Notes: generated from the sequence alone by a model not told the origin. A stretch of DNA of 64,000 nt from Amyelois transitella (GCF_032362555.1 NC_083525.1:4263501-4327500), one strand, 5' to 3'; positions 1-12,825 are shown, numbered from the stretch's first letter. Numbers and translations: made by a program.

Positions 1-462
1 AGATTTTTTTAATTTGTGTAAGGTACATAACAAAACTTCTCAACCGATTTTATTAGGCTCAAGTAGAGATAACACTAGACATTTAGGAGATAGCTATTAT
101 GAATAAAAAGTCTAGTCACCAAAATATTTCTTACTGTAAAGAGTGTGTTACAAATATGAACAAATAGTCAACATCAATCATAAAGTTTACCAAATGAAAT
201 CCATACTTTATACAGAGATGATTTTAAATCCTCATTACAAACCAACAAAACAACGAGGTTTGCGTATAATTAAGAATAATAGGTTAATTGAGTGTAGGCG
301 AGATCACTGAGAGATTTAACTGCTGCCGTAATGTAAAGGGGCGCAAATAAAATGTTACATATTCATAATTACGTGCCACTCCATCTCTATTACATTGATT
401 TGGTAAAAAAAAACGGCCAAGGAAATAGGCAATCATTCATCTAGTACAGCTTTTACCATGAT

Positions 463-600
463 CCAATATGGGTTAGGTTAACCTGCAAAAGTTGCGGAGA
501 TCAGACAGGAGGCGTGTAAAAACCTGACCACTCTAGGATCATGGTCAAAAGGCGCATCTCGGTCTCTTCTCCAGAGAGGTGTGGCTGTAACCCGGATTTA
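463..600 (+). repeat. SINE fragment, family B
   Basis: It shares the blocks 'gttgcggagatcagac', 'gtgtaaaaacctga' and 'tcttctccagag' with the fuller copy at 12515-12825 and with shorter copies near 43999, 53255 and 54440. This looks like the body of a tRNA-derived SINE without its tRNA head. Confidence 0.6.
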
Positions 601-2300
601 CACTAGGTCGAAGAAAATAACATATTCGTATAATGTGTTTTAAATAAATTTTGAAAAAAACATGACTTATGCCCCTTTTTGTTACGCCGGCACAATGCAG
701 CTGTTTATATCTGTGGTTGACTCCGATTCTGTTTCGTCACCGAACAACAGCGGCCCGCGCCTACGGGCTGTGACGTAAACCAAAACTTGACCAAGGGGGG
801 CACGCTTTGTGTAACGTGCCGTGACCTTCTTCATCATTTGGGCAATTTGCCGGCTCTCGATTCAAAACATTTGGACCTTTATCTTGTCTGTAGTTGACAT
901 TTTGTAGTATACTAAATATTATCCTAGACCAGCGAGTTGGCATGAAGAGAGTAATGAAAGAGAGAGAAGTGCGCAGGGACCTCGGCTAGTGGAAAAATGT
1001 AGAATATACCTGAATATTAAAAGAAAATGCATCGTGTATTTTAAAAAGATACATTGTTTTGCCATTAGTTGATATAAACACCTGATAAGGAGATACTGCA
1101 TTATTGACACAGATACAACGAACATACATATCTGGAATTTAAATTTATCTTAATTGATTGTTAGCATATGTTAGTAAACTACTATAACATTGTAATAAAA
1201 ATACTCATAACAATAAAATATAAATTATAAACTCATTTTTGATGACATCCAACAATGAGAAAAATATAAACTAGCTGTTAACAGGAGTTCGTCAGCGTTT
1301 TACATACACTTTCTTATTTTCCGTAATTTACAGAAATAAGCAGCAGCCTATGTGACTCCTGAATTCCACATTTCATCTCTGTGCCAAATTTCGTCAAAAT
1401 CGATCCGAACAAAAATACATAAACAGACATATTTTCCCTTTCAAATTAGTTTAATTTAAACATATTTCGAAATATCTACATAAGTAATATACACCTCTGC
1501 CTACCCCTCCGGGAAAGAGGCGTGATTTTATGTATGTATGTATGTATGTAATATACACAGTACATAGTACATATGAGTGCAAATGTGCAGTGTTGCAGTA
1601 ACACCTGCAGTGAGCTGACAAAAGAGGTCAGGCGCATAACAAGGCGTTTTAAGAGCTGTCGTTCTAGTCCATATGAAACCTACGGCAATGTTCTTAAACA
1701 ACGTTTAAGAACAACGTTAAACTACTTGTAATACTACTCGGATTTTAAAATAAGTAATACGAGTATCATAAATTGTCAGGCCAGTGAAAAAGCCTAAATC
1801 TACTAAAACCGGACTAACTTTTTCGACCACATTAAAGTCCCCCTATTTTCTCTGTTTGTGCGTAAATCTCGGAATGTTGTGGAGGGATTTTCTTCCTGTT
1901 TAAAATGTAAGAGAGTTTTCGGAGAAGGTTTATACATATTAATAAAATATGCTACGTGCGAAGCCGGAGCGCGACGATAGTGATTTGATAAACCTTTAAA
2001 AAGTCTTTTTTCCCTTTGACTCTTAGCCTTCTTCTATTTTAATAGAGTATTGGTAACATTAGCCTAGAAATTATTCACAACATAAGATGAATCGTGTATT
2101 TAATTACGAAATGTAGTCAACGCGGCGAGTTCTATTGTGACCTTAACCCACCAGCGAGATTCATAAATTAAATGTGACGTTACACTTGTTTATGATACTA
2201 AATACCGATAAAATTAAAAAATTAGCTTTTGTAACTATTAAACGTTTAATTAAATGCTTCCACTTAGGTATAACGAAACGTTGTGTAGAGGCCCCTAATA

Positions 2301-2490
2301 TACATACATACATATGATCACGCCTATATCCCTAGCGGGGTAGACAGAGCCACCAGTCTTGAAAAGACTGATAGGCCACGCTCAGCTGTTTGGCTTAGTG
2401 ATAGAATTCAGATTCAAATAGTGACAGGTTGCTAGCCCATCCTCTAAAAGAGGAATCCCAAGTTTATAAGCCTAAGCTTATAAACTCCTA
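2301..2490 (+). repeat. Short interspersed repeat, family A
   Basis: Blocks seen are 'ggtagacagagcc', 'agtcttgaaaagact', 'ttgctagcccatc' and 'aatcccaagtttataagc', preceded by 'catacatacata'. The same blocks recur more than a dozen times in the window on both strands. The copy at 46470-46665 is collinear with it. Confidence 0.7.
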
Positions 2491-4094
2491 ATATATAGTT
2501 TTAACTTTGTCATTTATTATGGCACTTCTTTCATCAATATTTTTCGCTTCATTTATAAAGTAAATATTATAAAAGCACCAAAAACAACATGTCTATTGCT
2601 ATTTACAACCTTGTTTTTAAACAAAGCAGGCCAAACTGTTCGTACCTCTATGATTTACTCGTAGCTACGAAAACTAAAATGGCTCATGGCCTCGCCCAGC
2701 CAAATAGTAAATGATTAGTGTGATATCGCCTTAAGCTTCTGATTTCATCCGATGATGATACCATCACGCGCGAAGGTTGAACCAGTCAGATGATCTGAAT
2801 ATGATGTAAAAACATTATATGCATTAAATATTAACAATATTGTAGGATACGTTAATAAGTCGATTACAAATAAGCATGAACCTGTAATTGATTCTAGTAA
2901 GAGAATATTATGTCATTTTATGAATATTTGCCAGTTTCTGTTATGTAAAAATTAATTTGAGAAAATAATCATGATTTGCTGTCCCGTTAAACTATAATGC
3001 CAATGTAACGTAATGCCAATACTATCCGTAATTTAAAAAAATATAAACTAAAAATTTTCTCTTAGGAAATGGGTTAGCAACCTATCACTATCTTAATATC
3101 TATTCAATCCCGTGATTTATGCGAAACCGAGACATGCTACTTAACCTAAACGCACGCATATAATATTAAATAGTAGTATTTTATAAACCTACGACAGTAT
3201 ACTATAGATGTTAAAATACTGCTTAGAAAATACTGACAGCAAGTTGATTGTTGGCTAGTTCTTATGTAAAAGAGATATTATTCATATTTGTTTCTTCGCA
3301 AATGCCAATTTAGTTATAAATTTTAAGCTATAACTTGCTTTTGCGACAGAGATGAGCGAAAATTATATTAACATTTACATATTTACATACCTATATTTTA
3401 ATATGGGATACTTACTCCGCGATGTTATATTTTACTAGTGGCCCGCCACGGTTTCACCCGCCGGTAACATGAAACATGTTGTGAAACTTATGGAACAAAA
3501 CCATAATTTCTTAACAAACTTGTTTATTGCCTTACCAAAATATATTCTCATCATTCTATTCCAGAATGTCTCTTTTCATTTAAGTTTTTTTTCGAGTAGA
3601 TATTGTATTTTATAAAAATTAATGCTCCTGTCCGCAACATCTTTCCCCATAACAGATCACTGACAATCTCAATACAATTAATTTAACCCTCTGTAATTTA
3701 TAACTTAGCGAACAAACAACACGTCGGTCAGTTAACTATTTATTTCTATGTATGGATGAGTCATTTTAATGTCTTGTATACGGCGAATGCATTTCATACG
3801 CGGAACAATCGGTTTCCTATTCATACTGTACTTATCCTTCACATTCACAACCTTCACATTCCACATTATAATTGAATATTGTGTTCATATTACTAAGTAT
3901 TATGCGTGGTTAAATAATGGAACGTCAGCTGAACAAATAACATTTTTTTCTACGTGTTTAGTCCATAACAATCACGAGTTGAATTTGGTGTTCTTATTAA
4001 AAACACATATACACCACACGTCACGTCATGATCACGTCTTATTCCCGGAGAAATATATAGTATTTCCACTAATCAAGATCCTTGAAAACTACTT

Positions 4095-4157
4095 TATAAA
4101 TAATATATATTTTTTGTGTTAGACTCACAGTCAAATCAGACCAGTGCTAGTTCAGTC
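4095..4157 (+). promoter_or_regulatory. Candidate core promoter of the first Ly6 gene
   Basis: A TATAAA box at 4095-4100 lies about 30 bases upstream of 'tcacagtc' (near 4125), and a second initiator-like 'ttcagtc' is at 4151. An acceptor-like 'tttaatttcag' near 4349 would allow a short untranslated exon before the coding ATG at 4464. This is sequence pattern only, with no transcript support. Confidence 0.3.
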
Positions 4158-4463
4158 ATGAAAAAAAAAGCAAAAACTTCACATTTATATTTTCCTTAGA
4201 AAATTGGGTATTTTCACATCACATCACATCTTTAAGTGAATGCCGTATGTACTTATGTAGATATTTCGGTTTATGCTGTTTTATCGTCTTCTTTTTCTTC
4301 TATTTTATTCAATAGCGTCAAAATAAATTTTATTGCATTTTAATTTCAGATACTGGCATCAATGCAGAGCTGACCAGACCTTGGTAAATGTGAAAAAAAA
4401 TGAAAAGCGACAGACAAAATTGGACACTTTCAGTTAATTTAAAATAATAAATCAACTAAGAAT

Positions 4464-7400
4464 ATGGAAAAATGTATATGGGCTGTGATCTTAATAGTCT
4501 CTTTTACTGCAGGTGAGTTTAATAATACAGAAGTCATATTTTATTATTCGCAACGTATTTTATAATAAATACTTAATAAACTACAGAAAAAGTGACAACA
4601 AAACGCTGTATAACCAGCCTTCATAAATTTTAGACTACACTAAATTACGAGCTTTGCCGTCGATATTATAACATTTATCGTATGGATACAATCTCAAATA
4701 AACTTCTTAAATTAAAATCTGTATAATTACTGTTAGTTTCAAAGGCAAAACGAATTTACCTTGACCATAAACCACACACTTAAAATTAGAAGGCGGTCGT
4801 GCTTTGCCGAGCAAAACAAATTAAAGAATTAAAAAGAGTAATGTCGACTTGCAGCGGAAAAATGTAACAAATTTAATCATTGTAGGAGAAAAATAGTTAA
4901 TATTTCGATTGTCTTACCACTCCACTAAACAAGTCGTACAATATGACAGAAAATAAAGCCATGGGCGCCACGACAGCAACAAGTCGGTAGCCTGGCGTCG
5001 GATCTCTGAAGTCATAGCACAGAGAATTAAATCTTCTGCCTTTCTCTATACACCTAGAGCCCGGCGCGCCGGCAATGTATATAGGATCATCGCTGTCACA
5101 TTTAGTGCCACCATCCGCTGAGAATACATACTTTGTAACAAGCCTCGCGAGCATACCTTTAGTTCGGTTCGCAACCACTTTTTTTTTCTCTCTAAACTGA
5201 TTTTGTTTAAATATAGCATCTAGTTGGTTTTCATTAAGAGCTTTTGCTTTGTATGTGATATTCTGAACAAGGGGATATTTGCTTCTATTGGTAAACAATA
5301 TTTTGTTCAAAGTTATGCCAAGTTGCGATAAAAACTCGGCATTTGTAAAATCGGCGGTCGTATTAGATGACATTTTGGCCGTAACGTCTTTGTGGTCAAT
5401 AAATCCACAATGATATAAACATCCTAGTGAAAACGGAGCACCTGGTGCGAAATTGCATACAACTCTTACATCTCCATTGCTTTTTTTGCCATAAGCACAG
5501 CCAATTTTGTACGTATTGGCCCATAATAGTTGAACTGTGGGGAATGTCGTAGCCTGAATATGTCCGCATGTAACATCTGTCTTACTTATCTTTTTTAAAG
5601 CAGTCAAAAACCACGTATAGATACACCCAATTATGGCCGGAAGGAAACATTCATGTCGTGGCACACTGTAAGCAAAATAAAACTTATCAATATCTTCTAT
5701 TTTTTAAATACCCGTCAAATTATCCATTAGGTTTAAGGATTCGTACCAATCTGAAGATTGTCCTGAATTATTACAACATTGGTCGGCATATTTTGTGCAT
5801 TCTAAAGGTGATACGAAACTGCCGTCGAGAGCGGAGCATGGAGCTTGTCCAGGTAGACACTGATGAAGCCATACACTCGACATTTTCTCCAAATCATAGT
5901 CATAAATCATTTGTTTCATATTGGCAGCAGGAGGAAGGTTCTTATATTCTTCCGATTCACCACTAGCTATACGATTACGCATTGAATTTATAGTATTCAC
6001 TAATGCCATTTGCTGTGCCATAGTTGGTGTATAGATTACATAATTCTTCCCACATATTTTTGCGACAGAATTATCTTTAAATAAACAGAGAGTATGATCT
6101 CCGAAACAAGGCGATACAGAACACCATTTATTGACTACTTCTACCGTGACATCAATATGTTTAAAACGTTGCTTTTTTCTATGTTTTCCCAAATCAATAA
6201 CATTCTTAAGTGTAGTTTTATGAATCGCGAAAACATCTGTAAATGGTTTCCTTGAAAATTCTCCATACACAACTGAAAGATCCCAACAGGGATAACGTTC
6301 GGGCACGTACCAAGTATTAGCAGTAATTTTACTACGGTCAATAGCAACATTCTTGAGAGACATGTCTTGTGCAGCTGGGCTAAGATTAAAAAAGTCTATG
6401 TATTGCAAAGATGACTCTGTAGCTGTTTTGTTTACTTTGGGATACGCAAGAGGTACTGTGATTAAGGGAGTAGTAGTATTTTCCTGTACTTCTACCTCCT
6501 GTCGTGTGTCCGAGTTTATATCTTCGTTGACATATTCGTAATCTTTAAATATATTATATGGTGTAGATGGTGTGGTCGTTGTTGAATGATTTGTAGTAGT
6601 TAATGCATTGCTGGCAGTGGGTCTGGAACTCGTCATAACATTCTTGTCCAATTTAGTATGTTTTAGAAATAGTGGTTCAGTAACAAACTTCTTAGATAGC
6701 ACGTAAAACTTAACATCATCGTATTCATAATACTCTTCGGAAATAGTGCGATGTTTTTCCTTCTTGAGGACAGGTACTGCAGATCTACGTTTAGTATTGT
6801 TTGTCGCTGTTAAATTTGTTTCAACATCATCACGAATCAAATCTTTTGCAACTACTTCATCGCCTTCAATAAAATATTCGTCAGAGATAGTGTAGCAATT
6901 TAAAGCTAACATTAACATAAAAAATAATTTAATATACATTGCTTCCATCTCGGTCGAAAAAAGCGATACATACTAGATTTCGGCATTCCTATATGTCATA
7001 AATATATTCTAAATCATACAAGTAAAATAACTATACGTGTCACAGGAACAAAAGAGGACAAGGTTTGATTCCAAGCATCAATGTACCTACCAGAATATTC
7101 ATTGCAAACCTGCGTAGGAGTCAGTTAAAAACATGTGACTCAGATGGATACTATACAATATTATGTTATAATATACCTTGTTACAATATACATGCTTACA
7201 TGAGTCATTGACTCTCGTTTATATCTTTTTAAGCAGATATAGGTACAGTAGAATTTTACTTAATTAAAAAAACACATTTGGTACATTTTAAGAGGATATA
7301 TTTTCTTGTTATAAGGCGAACTATTTGAATGTGCATTGCTGCGTTATATGATATCATTATACACTATTATATCATCTTAACTATTTAGTGACTAACGCTT

Positions 7401-9870
7401 TACTTCTCAACGGTCAATGACGCCGCCTGAATTGTTCTAATATGTTCGTGATCAGAATCAAATGTAGAGCTTAGATACTTCTTTCAGTTTCCATAAAAAG
7501 AAATGATGACAAATGTTTGTAATAAAATAGGAAAATACAAATTACATCATTAATATTTAAACGTTGTTTACGCACAACGTTAATTTGATTAATTTATATT
7601 TCGCTTGACTATAATGCTTTTTTTTTGGCACCAGGAAATAAAAACCAGTTTAAGTTACATGTTTTACTTATGCACGTATATTATGGACTTCTATGAATAA
7701 GTATACATACATACATTACTTTAATTCTTAGGAGTTTATAAAAACTTTCAATATTTTGGGCTCCAAAGCCCAAAATATATTATTATATTTAATTTAAAGC
7801 GTTTACAACATTTATATCTTGCAATTATTTTCCTATTATCAATACATTTCCATGATTTCAGGACCTCCAGGAGTATCGTCCTTGCAGTGCTACAAGTGCC
7901 ACATAAACCCGCCTCCGGGAGAGACATACAACACCACTAAGAACCTATGCGCACATTTTGATTACTCCACCAAGTTCATTGTTAACTGTCCATACTCCAC
8001 TATGTGCATGAAACAGGAGTTTCATTTAGACTTACCGAATGGTAGTAAGTATCAGGCTACACGCCCTTTTAGATCCATACTAAGTAATATTATAAATGTA
8101 AAAGTATGTTTATTTGCTTGTCTATGATTTATCAACTTGACCAGTCCTAACGAAAAATAGCGCACACATATTGCGCACATTAAGACTATTTTATATTTAG
8201 AAGAATACTACCAAGTTTATTGTCAACTGTCAGACCTCCACAAAGTACATGAAACTAGAGTTTCGTTTGGAAATACTGGATGGCAGTAAGTATAAGACAA
8301 AACTGATTCTTCCGAATAAACTAAGTCGTAACAGCTAGTTCATATCATAACATTTTTTCAAGATAGGTCTTGGAAACATTTTAGTTACTATATAAAAACA
8401 TGTGGGCAAAATTCAATAACATGGTGTATATTATTTATATACAAAATTATTTACAGTAGATACTGTGATATCTCACTTCTGACTCAATTCTATAAATCAT
8501 TAAAATTCAATCACGACTTGAAACCTACAACTGGCAATATTGTGAGTCATTTCTACAAAATAAATATGATTCCAATCTCTCCGCTCTATAAAGAAATATC
8601 CTGATGCTGACGACTCATCAATGGCTGAATCCGCAGGGACTCGTGACCGGAATCTCGCTCTCGTAAAACTCTGAGTGACTGACTGACAGATAACGCACAG
8701 CCCAAACTGCTGTACTTAGAAATTTGGCATGTAGGTTCCATATGTGGTCGGGGGATGCACTAACAGAGGTATTCCCAAAATTCCCGCGAGAACGGATACT
8801 AAAGAGGACCGCACAAAATAAAATTACTAGTATATAGATATCTTTATCAAATCTTAAAAACAAGTTCATTTTTGTGTTAAATTTCTGTGCAATAAGGATA
8901 TTATAAAAAAAAAAAAACAAACAAATAAAATGTGAAACTCAGAAAATTTATACAACCTTGTAATCATTTTAAAGTTTAACTTTTACAAATGTAAACATTG
9001 TACAATTCCAGAGACAATCACAAACGTTCGGCGGGACTGCGCGTCACAAAAGCTGGAGTACCACGACTATCGCAATGGGCAGTGGTCGCCGAAAAGCGAG
9101 GTCCTGGAGCCCTACCAGGAAGGTTGCCAGAACGTCGACGACAAGGGGGAGAGGACCACGTCCTTCAACAGGTGAATGCTTTTCCCCCTTTTTTGTGAAG
9201 ACAGCTTCGGTACAATCGGTCTGTTTTTCCTATCGCTCAACTTTCATAAACGGTTTTCACCAATAGTCAATTTGCTTTTCCCAATCGGTTTGATTTCCTT
9301 CAGTAAACTACCTATTAGTTAACTGTTTAGAGACATAGCTGTACCAGGAAGACTGCCTGACTTTAATAAATAAATAAAAACCTAGGCTACCCATTTGGAA
9401 ACTGAATTTTATAACGTAAATGTAATACATACATTTAGTATTCCAGTATAAAGTACCAACTTAAATCCTTAAGTTTATGTGATTTCAATTTCTCAATGTG
9501 TTGGTGACTCTCTATAATTTATTTACCTTGATTACCCATGTGCTTACAGTATCTTACTAATAGCTTAATACAAATAACACTTGTCAATAATAATTTTTGG
9601 AGACCGTCCAGTGTTACTTTGAATTTTATTTTGTATTCGGATACCGAAAATATACATTTTACAACAAGTCAGTTTACATAAATTGTAATCCATTTAACAC
9701 ATGCAGGCATCAAGCTTAAACTATATAGGCTATTTCAACATTTCAGATACTGCTACTGCCGCTCAAATTTATGTAATACGTCGGCAAACTCCAACCATGA
9801 GGGCTACACCGACATCATGGGGGTCATAGTGGTGTTCAATCTAATGAAATACATCAACAGCCTCAGATAA
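4464..9870 (+). CDS. Ly6/uPAR-domain protein, copy 1 (four exons)
   Basis: Coding exons are 4464-4512, 7862-8044, 9012-9171 and 9747-9870, all with GT/AG borders and agreeing phases (1, 1, 2); the product is 171 residues. A signal peptide (MEKCIWAVILIVSFTAG) is followed by a three-finger domain with ten cysteines: CYKC at the start, C residues in NLC, VNC, TMC, RDC and EGC, then YCYC and a closing LCN. A short hydrophobic tail suggests GPI anchoring. Insect Ly6 proteins of the quiver/sleepless and boudin type act at cell surfaces or septate junctions; which subgroup this belongs to is not clear. Two exon 2 donors (8042 and 8045) keep frame; I chose GTAAGT at 8045. Intron 1 holds a CAP gene on the other strand. 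A polyadenylation signal is at 10373. Confidence 0.85.
4897..6948 (-). CDS. CAP-superfamily (antigen-5-like) protein with membrane tail
   Basis: Exon 1 is 6948-5712 and exon 2 is 5576-4897. The intron uses GTATTT and an acceptor at 5577-5578, joining '...NLMDNLT' to 'DVTCGHIQ' in phase 1 and giving 638 residues. A signal peptide (1-22) is followed by a Ser/Thr-rich low-complexity region (about 100-200) and a CAP domain from residue 275: WCSVSPC...HTLC, INSMRNRIASGE, LPPAANMKQMIYD, then CGHIQATTF, WANTYKIGCAYG and VVCNFAPG. A hydrophobic segment near 611-629 before a basic end predicts a type I membrane protein. Insect antigen-5 relatives usually have about 250 residues and no anchor. The first catalytic-type histidine (HN..R) is replaced by Ile. 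The gene sits inside intron 1 of the Ly6 gene, antisense to it. The acceptor's pyrimidine tract is weak, so the intron border is the least certain part. Confidence 0.8.
8201..8300 (+). pseudogene. Decayed partial copy of Ly6 exon 2
   Basis: The segment lies about 160 bases downstream of exon 2 (7862-8044) and aligns with its second half. Shared words include 'accaagtt-attgt-aactgt', 'catgaaac', 'gagtttc-ttt' and, at the end, 'ggcagtaagtat' against 'ggtagtaagtat' at the exon 2 donor. Frame and cysteines are lost. It looks like a tandem duplication of one exon that kept a donor-like site. Confidence 0.75.
8590..8830 (+). repeat. Interspersed repeat, LINE-tail type
   Basis: The sequence around 'actctgagtgactgactgac', 'agataacgcacagccc' and 'aatttggcatgtagg' is of a kind seen repeatedly at the ends of lepidopteran non-LTR elements. 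It lies in intron 2 of the first Ly6 gene and has no intact frame. Confidence 0.4.
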
Positions 9871-11303
9871 TTCTTAAGACAATATCAGTTTACAAGCAGG
9901 GTACAAGATTTATTAATTAAATCACAAAACCAGTGTAAAATTTTAAGAAGTGGACCACAGGCACTGAAGACACCGCTTAGAATGTAACCGGGAAGAAATT
10001 TGGATTAGGCTTCCTTAAATTCACACATACAACATCCAATTTTCTAAAAATCCAGAATCATAAATGACATATGTGGAAAAAGTTCCATCTTAAACCATGG
10101 ATCTTCAAAATGGATTTAAATGGACATAGAAAATATAAGGACCAGACAATCGATTTAATGAAGTCTATAGAAATAACTTTAAAAATAATAATTTAAAAGC
10201 TGTTTCACGATTCTTCAGATATCAATATGCTTACCCGATACCCTGTAGAGTAAATGAGATGTGAGTAGAGTGATATTCTCAAAATGTGATACTAAGTAGT
10301 TCCTCTAAGAGGACAAAACTTTTATTTTGTACTTTAATAAGATGATGAAGAACACATTTCTGTAAATAATTAAATAAAGATAACTATTTCAATGACATTT
10401 TCAAACAGTATCGTAATTATATTAAAGAAAATTACACAATAATCTATTTATTTGTGGACTATAATACTTACGGTTGAAAACTCATTAAATTTAATGTACA
10501 TTATATAAAACCTAATTTTTATAATATTAAATTTAAATTGTTAAATCTATACCTATTGAATAAGGGACATTCCAGGACTGTGAATACTGTGATTGTGACA
10601 AAAAAAAAATGTAAATGATGTCTTAAAATATTTAAAAAGGACAGTTTCACAGATTACAATTAATTAAGTATTGTACTTCAACTTCGATTTCTTTCAATTT
10701 TGTTAGACAGATGTCTGTAGACATGTATACCAATATCATGTCATAGTAAATAAATTATACATAAGTTATTCAAGGAGCAAAACTATTTTATTAAAAAATA
10801 TATAAATGCGAAACACTGCTTGTTTATCTTTCTGACCGTCTATTAAGCTTTTTCGGCTAAACTACTAAATCGAATTTGATGACTTTGTTTAAGTTGTGTA
10901 AATTAGTCGTGGGAAAAAATAGAGTATTGTTTCTGGAAATCTAAGGACGCGAATAAATCCCGACGATTTTAGATAAATTCTTGTAGAATTGATTTTATAT
11001 TGTTTGACTCTAATAATAAGGTTTAAAGCTTATTATTTAAGAAATTATTAAATTGGCGATAACTTAAATGAAATTGTTATTTAAATCCATGCCAGATTTA
11101 TATAAAGAGAAGTAAAGCGTAATAACGTACTAAGACGAATGTTTTATTCTTATATTATATTTTAAATCACACTAATATTACAAGTCTTATTTTTTGTTTG
11201 TTGGAGCAATGTACATTTTTTGGTGTGGCATAGGGCCATTCTTTATCGATAGAAATTTAACGTATATTATGTGTAAATGCGACCCTTGTCGACGATATTC
11301 GTG

Positions 11304-11564
11304 CTAACAATAACAGACAAAACTATCAAGGGAAACAGCATAGCATACTATATTTCTGCAAATTCTCACAGGAACGAAGTCACGCGCAATAGCTAGTAAG
11401 TACAATATATAATTCAACGCATGAACTCCAACAGTGAGGATTCCCGCTGCTGAACGGTTTTTCAAAGCCATAATTGGAACAAGAAGTACTCCTATTGGAA
11501 TAATTTGCAAGCCTGAGTATATCACAATCACTATACTTACAGCATACAGTGTCTTACTGTGCAA
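11304..11564 (-). other. Exon-like ORF coding for membrane segments, unrecognised
   Basis: The frame has no ATG at its start but is bordered by an acceptor-like 'acaatacag' upstream and a donor-like GTGAGA after '...ARDFVP', which would make an internal exon of about 67 codons. The product is very hydrophobic, with runs such as AVSIVIVIYSGLQ, IGVLLVPIMAL and ALNYILYLLAIA, suggesting two or three membrane helices. I do not recognise a family and could not find partner exons on this strand nearby. It could be a stray exon, a pseudogene piece or chance. Confidence 0.3.
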
Positions 11565-12163
11565 TGGCTTCTGTATTGTGTAAATTTATAGATACACCTA
11601 CTGATTTAGATGAATAACTAATTAACTTTTGTACCAATTACACTACGATAACAGTTATTGTATAGCGAAATTTGTCAGCAAACGTCATAAATTTTTATCA
11701 TCAAATGGATGAGTGAGTAGGGCCGTATCATGACCAATATTTCACAACACGGCTTGTTAGCGAAACACAATTACAAAGTCATATTTTATTTTGTTATTCT
11801 ATGAAACGATAACCATTTGGTGTCCATTAGTGATCCTAATGGATAAGCAAGATGCCTCGTTTCGCACTACTGAAATATTTACTGAATCAAACTTGCGTTA
11901 AATAAAGAGGCAATCTGGTCAGAGACATATACACTGTTGTCTATCATTTAATCCCATGGTCTTATGACAAACAAAGTCATGCTGCTGCAATGGAAACTAT
12001 AAATCTGATATCAAACGAGTACAAATACCTACAGTGTCGATAGTTCATACAATACTATCATACACACATATCGTATCGTACATTCTTAGTTTAGTCATTT
12101 TTTTTATAAAACATAGGATTGTAAGATAGAGAAAAAACATTCATATTTAGCTATATAACAGGC

Positions 12164-12300
12164 TTATAAACTTGGGATGCTTCTTTAGGCGATGGGCCAG
12201 CAACCTGTCACTAAATTTCAGTTCCATCCAGCTGAGAGTGGCTTTGAAGACTGTTCGCTCTATCTACGTCGTTAAGAATACTGACTTGTTTTATGTAAGT
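12164..12300 (-). repeat. Short interspersed repeat, family A
   Basis: It contains 'aggcttataaacttgggat', 'cgatgggccagcaacctgtc' and 'gctgagagtggctt', the reverse complement of the blocks at 2301-2490. Confidence 0.65.
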
Positions 12301-12514
12301 AGGTACATGTATAGAAGATAGGACGGGAAAACGCAATTCATCTAACTCGTGATTGTATTTGTATCTGGAGCGGATACAGATATTTTTCTTAGATAATGAA
12401 AAGCAGGTGCATTAGACGTATCTTTCAATATAATAAACAAATCTGAGAAAAGTAAACGTTCTAAATCCAGGTGGATTTAAGGTAACTTAACAGATATTCT
12501 ATTCTAATTATTGA

Positions 12515-12825
12515 TGTGTGGTGCGCATAAAGGCACAGGTTCAAATCCCACCTCGGCCAACTCAAATATTAATTGATGCTTTTACGGTAAGGGAAAATAT
12601 CGTGAGGAAACACCTGCACAATCAGGCAACTAGATGTGTAACCATGATCTAATACGGGTTAGATTTCCCTGTAAAGGTTGCAGAGATCAGATGGAAGTCA
12701 CTTTGTGTAAAAACCTGCAACTTACCCAATCCATGATCCTTGCATGATCATAGGGTAACACCGCGGTCTTCTCCAGAGTGGTAATAAGGATGTAACCGGG
12801 ACAAAAGCCAGGAGGAAGACAAGAA
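12515..12825 (+). repeat. tRNA-derived SINE, family B (fullest copy)
   Basis: A B-box-like 'ggttcaaatcccacctcggc' at the head is followed by 'gggaaaatatcgtgagga', 'gttgcagagatcagatgg', 'gtgtaaaaacctgc', 'cttctccagagtgg' and 'gccaggaggaagac'. RNA-polymerase-III promoter remains plus a shared body are the marks of a tRNA-derived SINE. Shorter relatives lie near 463, 32939 (-), 43999, 53255 and 54440 (-). Confidence 0.7.

Larger units (their letters stand above)
1..4463. other. Intergenic region with scattered repeats
   Basis: I see no convincing coding sequence here on either strand. The stretch is AT-rich and contains fragments of short interspersed repeats (near 463-600, 1493-1555, 2301-2490 and 3063-3115) and an ATGT microsatellite near 1530. 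An open frame at 3769-4122 (+) has no recognisable domain and overlaps the likely promoter of the Ly6 gene downstream, so I treat it as chance. Confidence 0.6.

Noticed and set aside
1530-1552. CRISPR-like or regulatory meaning for the ATGT array and other short repeats
   Set aside because: They are simple microsatellites attached to SINE ends; there are no spacer-repeat arrays in this eukaryotic sequence.
3769-4122. 117-codon plus-strand ORF upstream of the first Ly6 gene
   Set aside because: It has no domain, low-complexity aromatic-rich composition typical of AT-rich non-coding DNA, and it covers the putative TATA box.
5662-5664. A separate start for the C-terminal half of the CAP gene at a GTG
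   Set aside because: The codon is GTG, not ATG, and the preceding ORF joins the CGH half in frame across an intron, restoring one continuous CAP domain.
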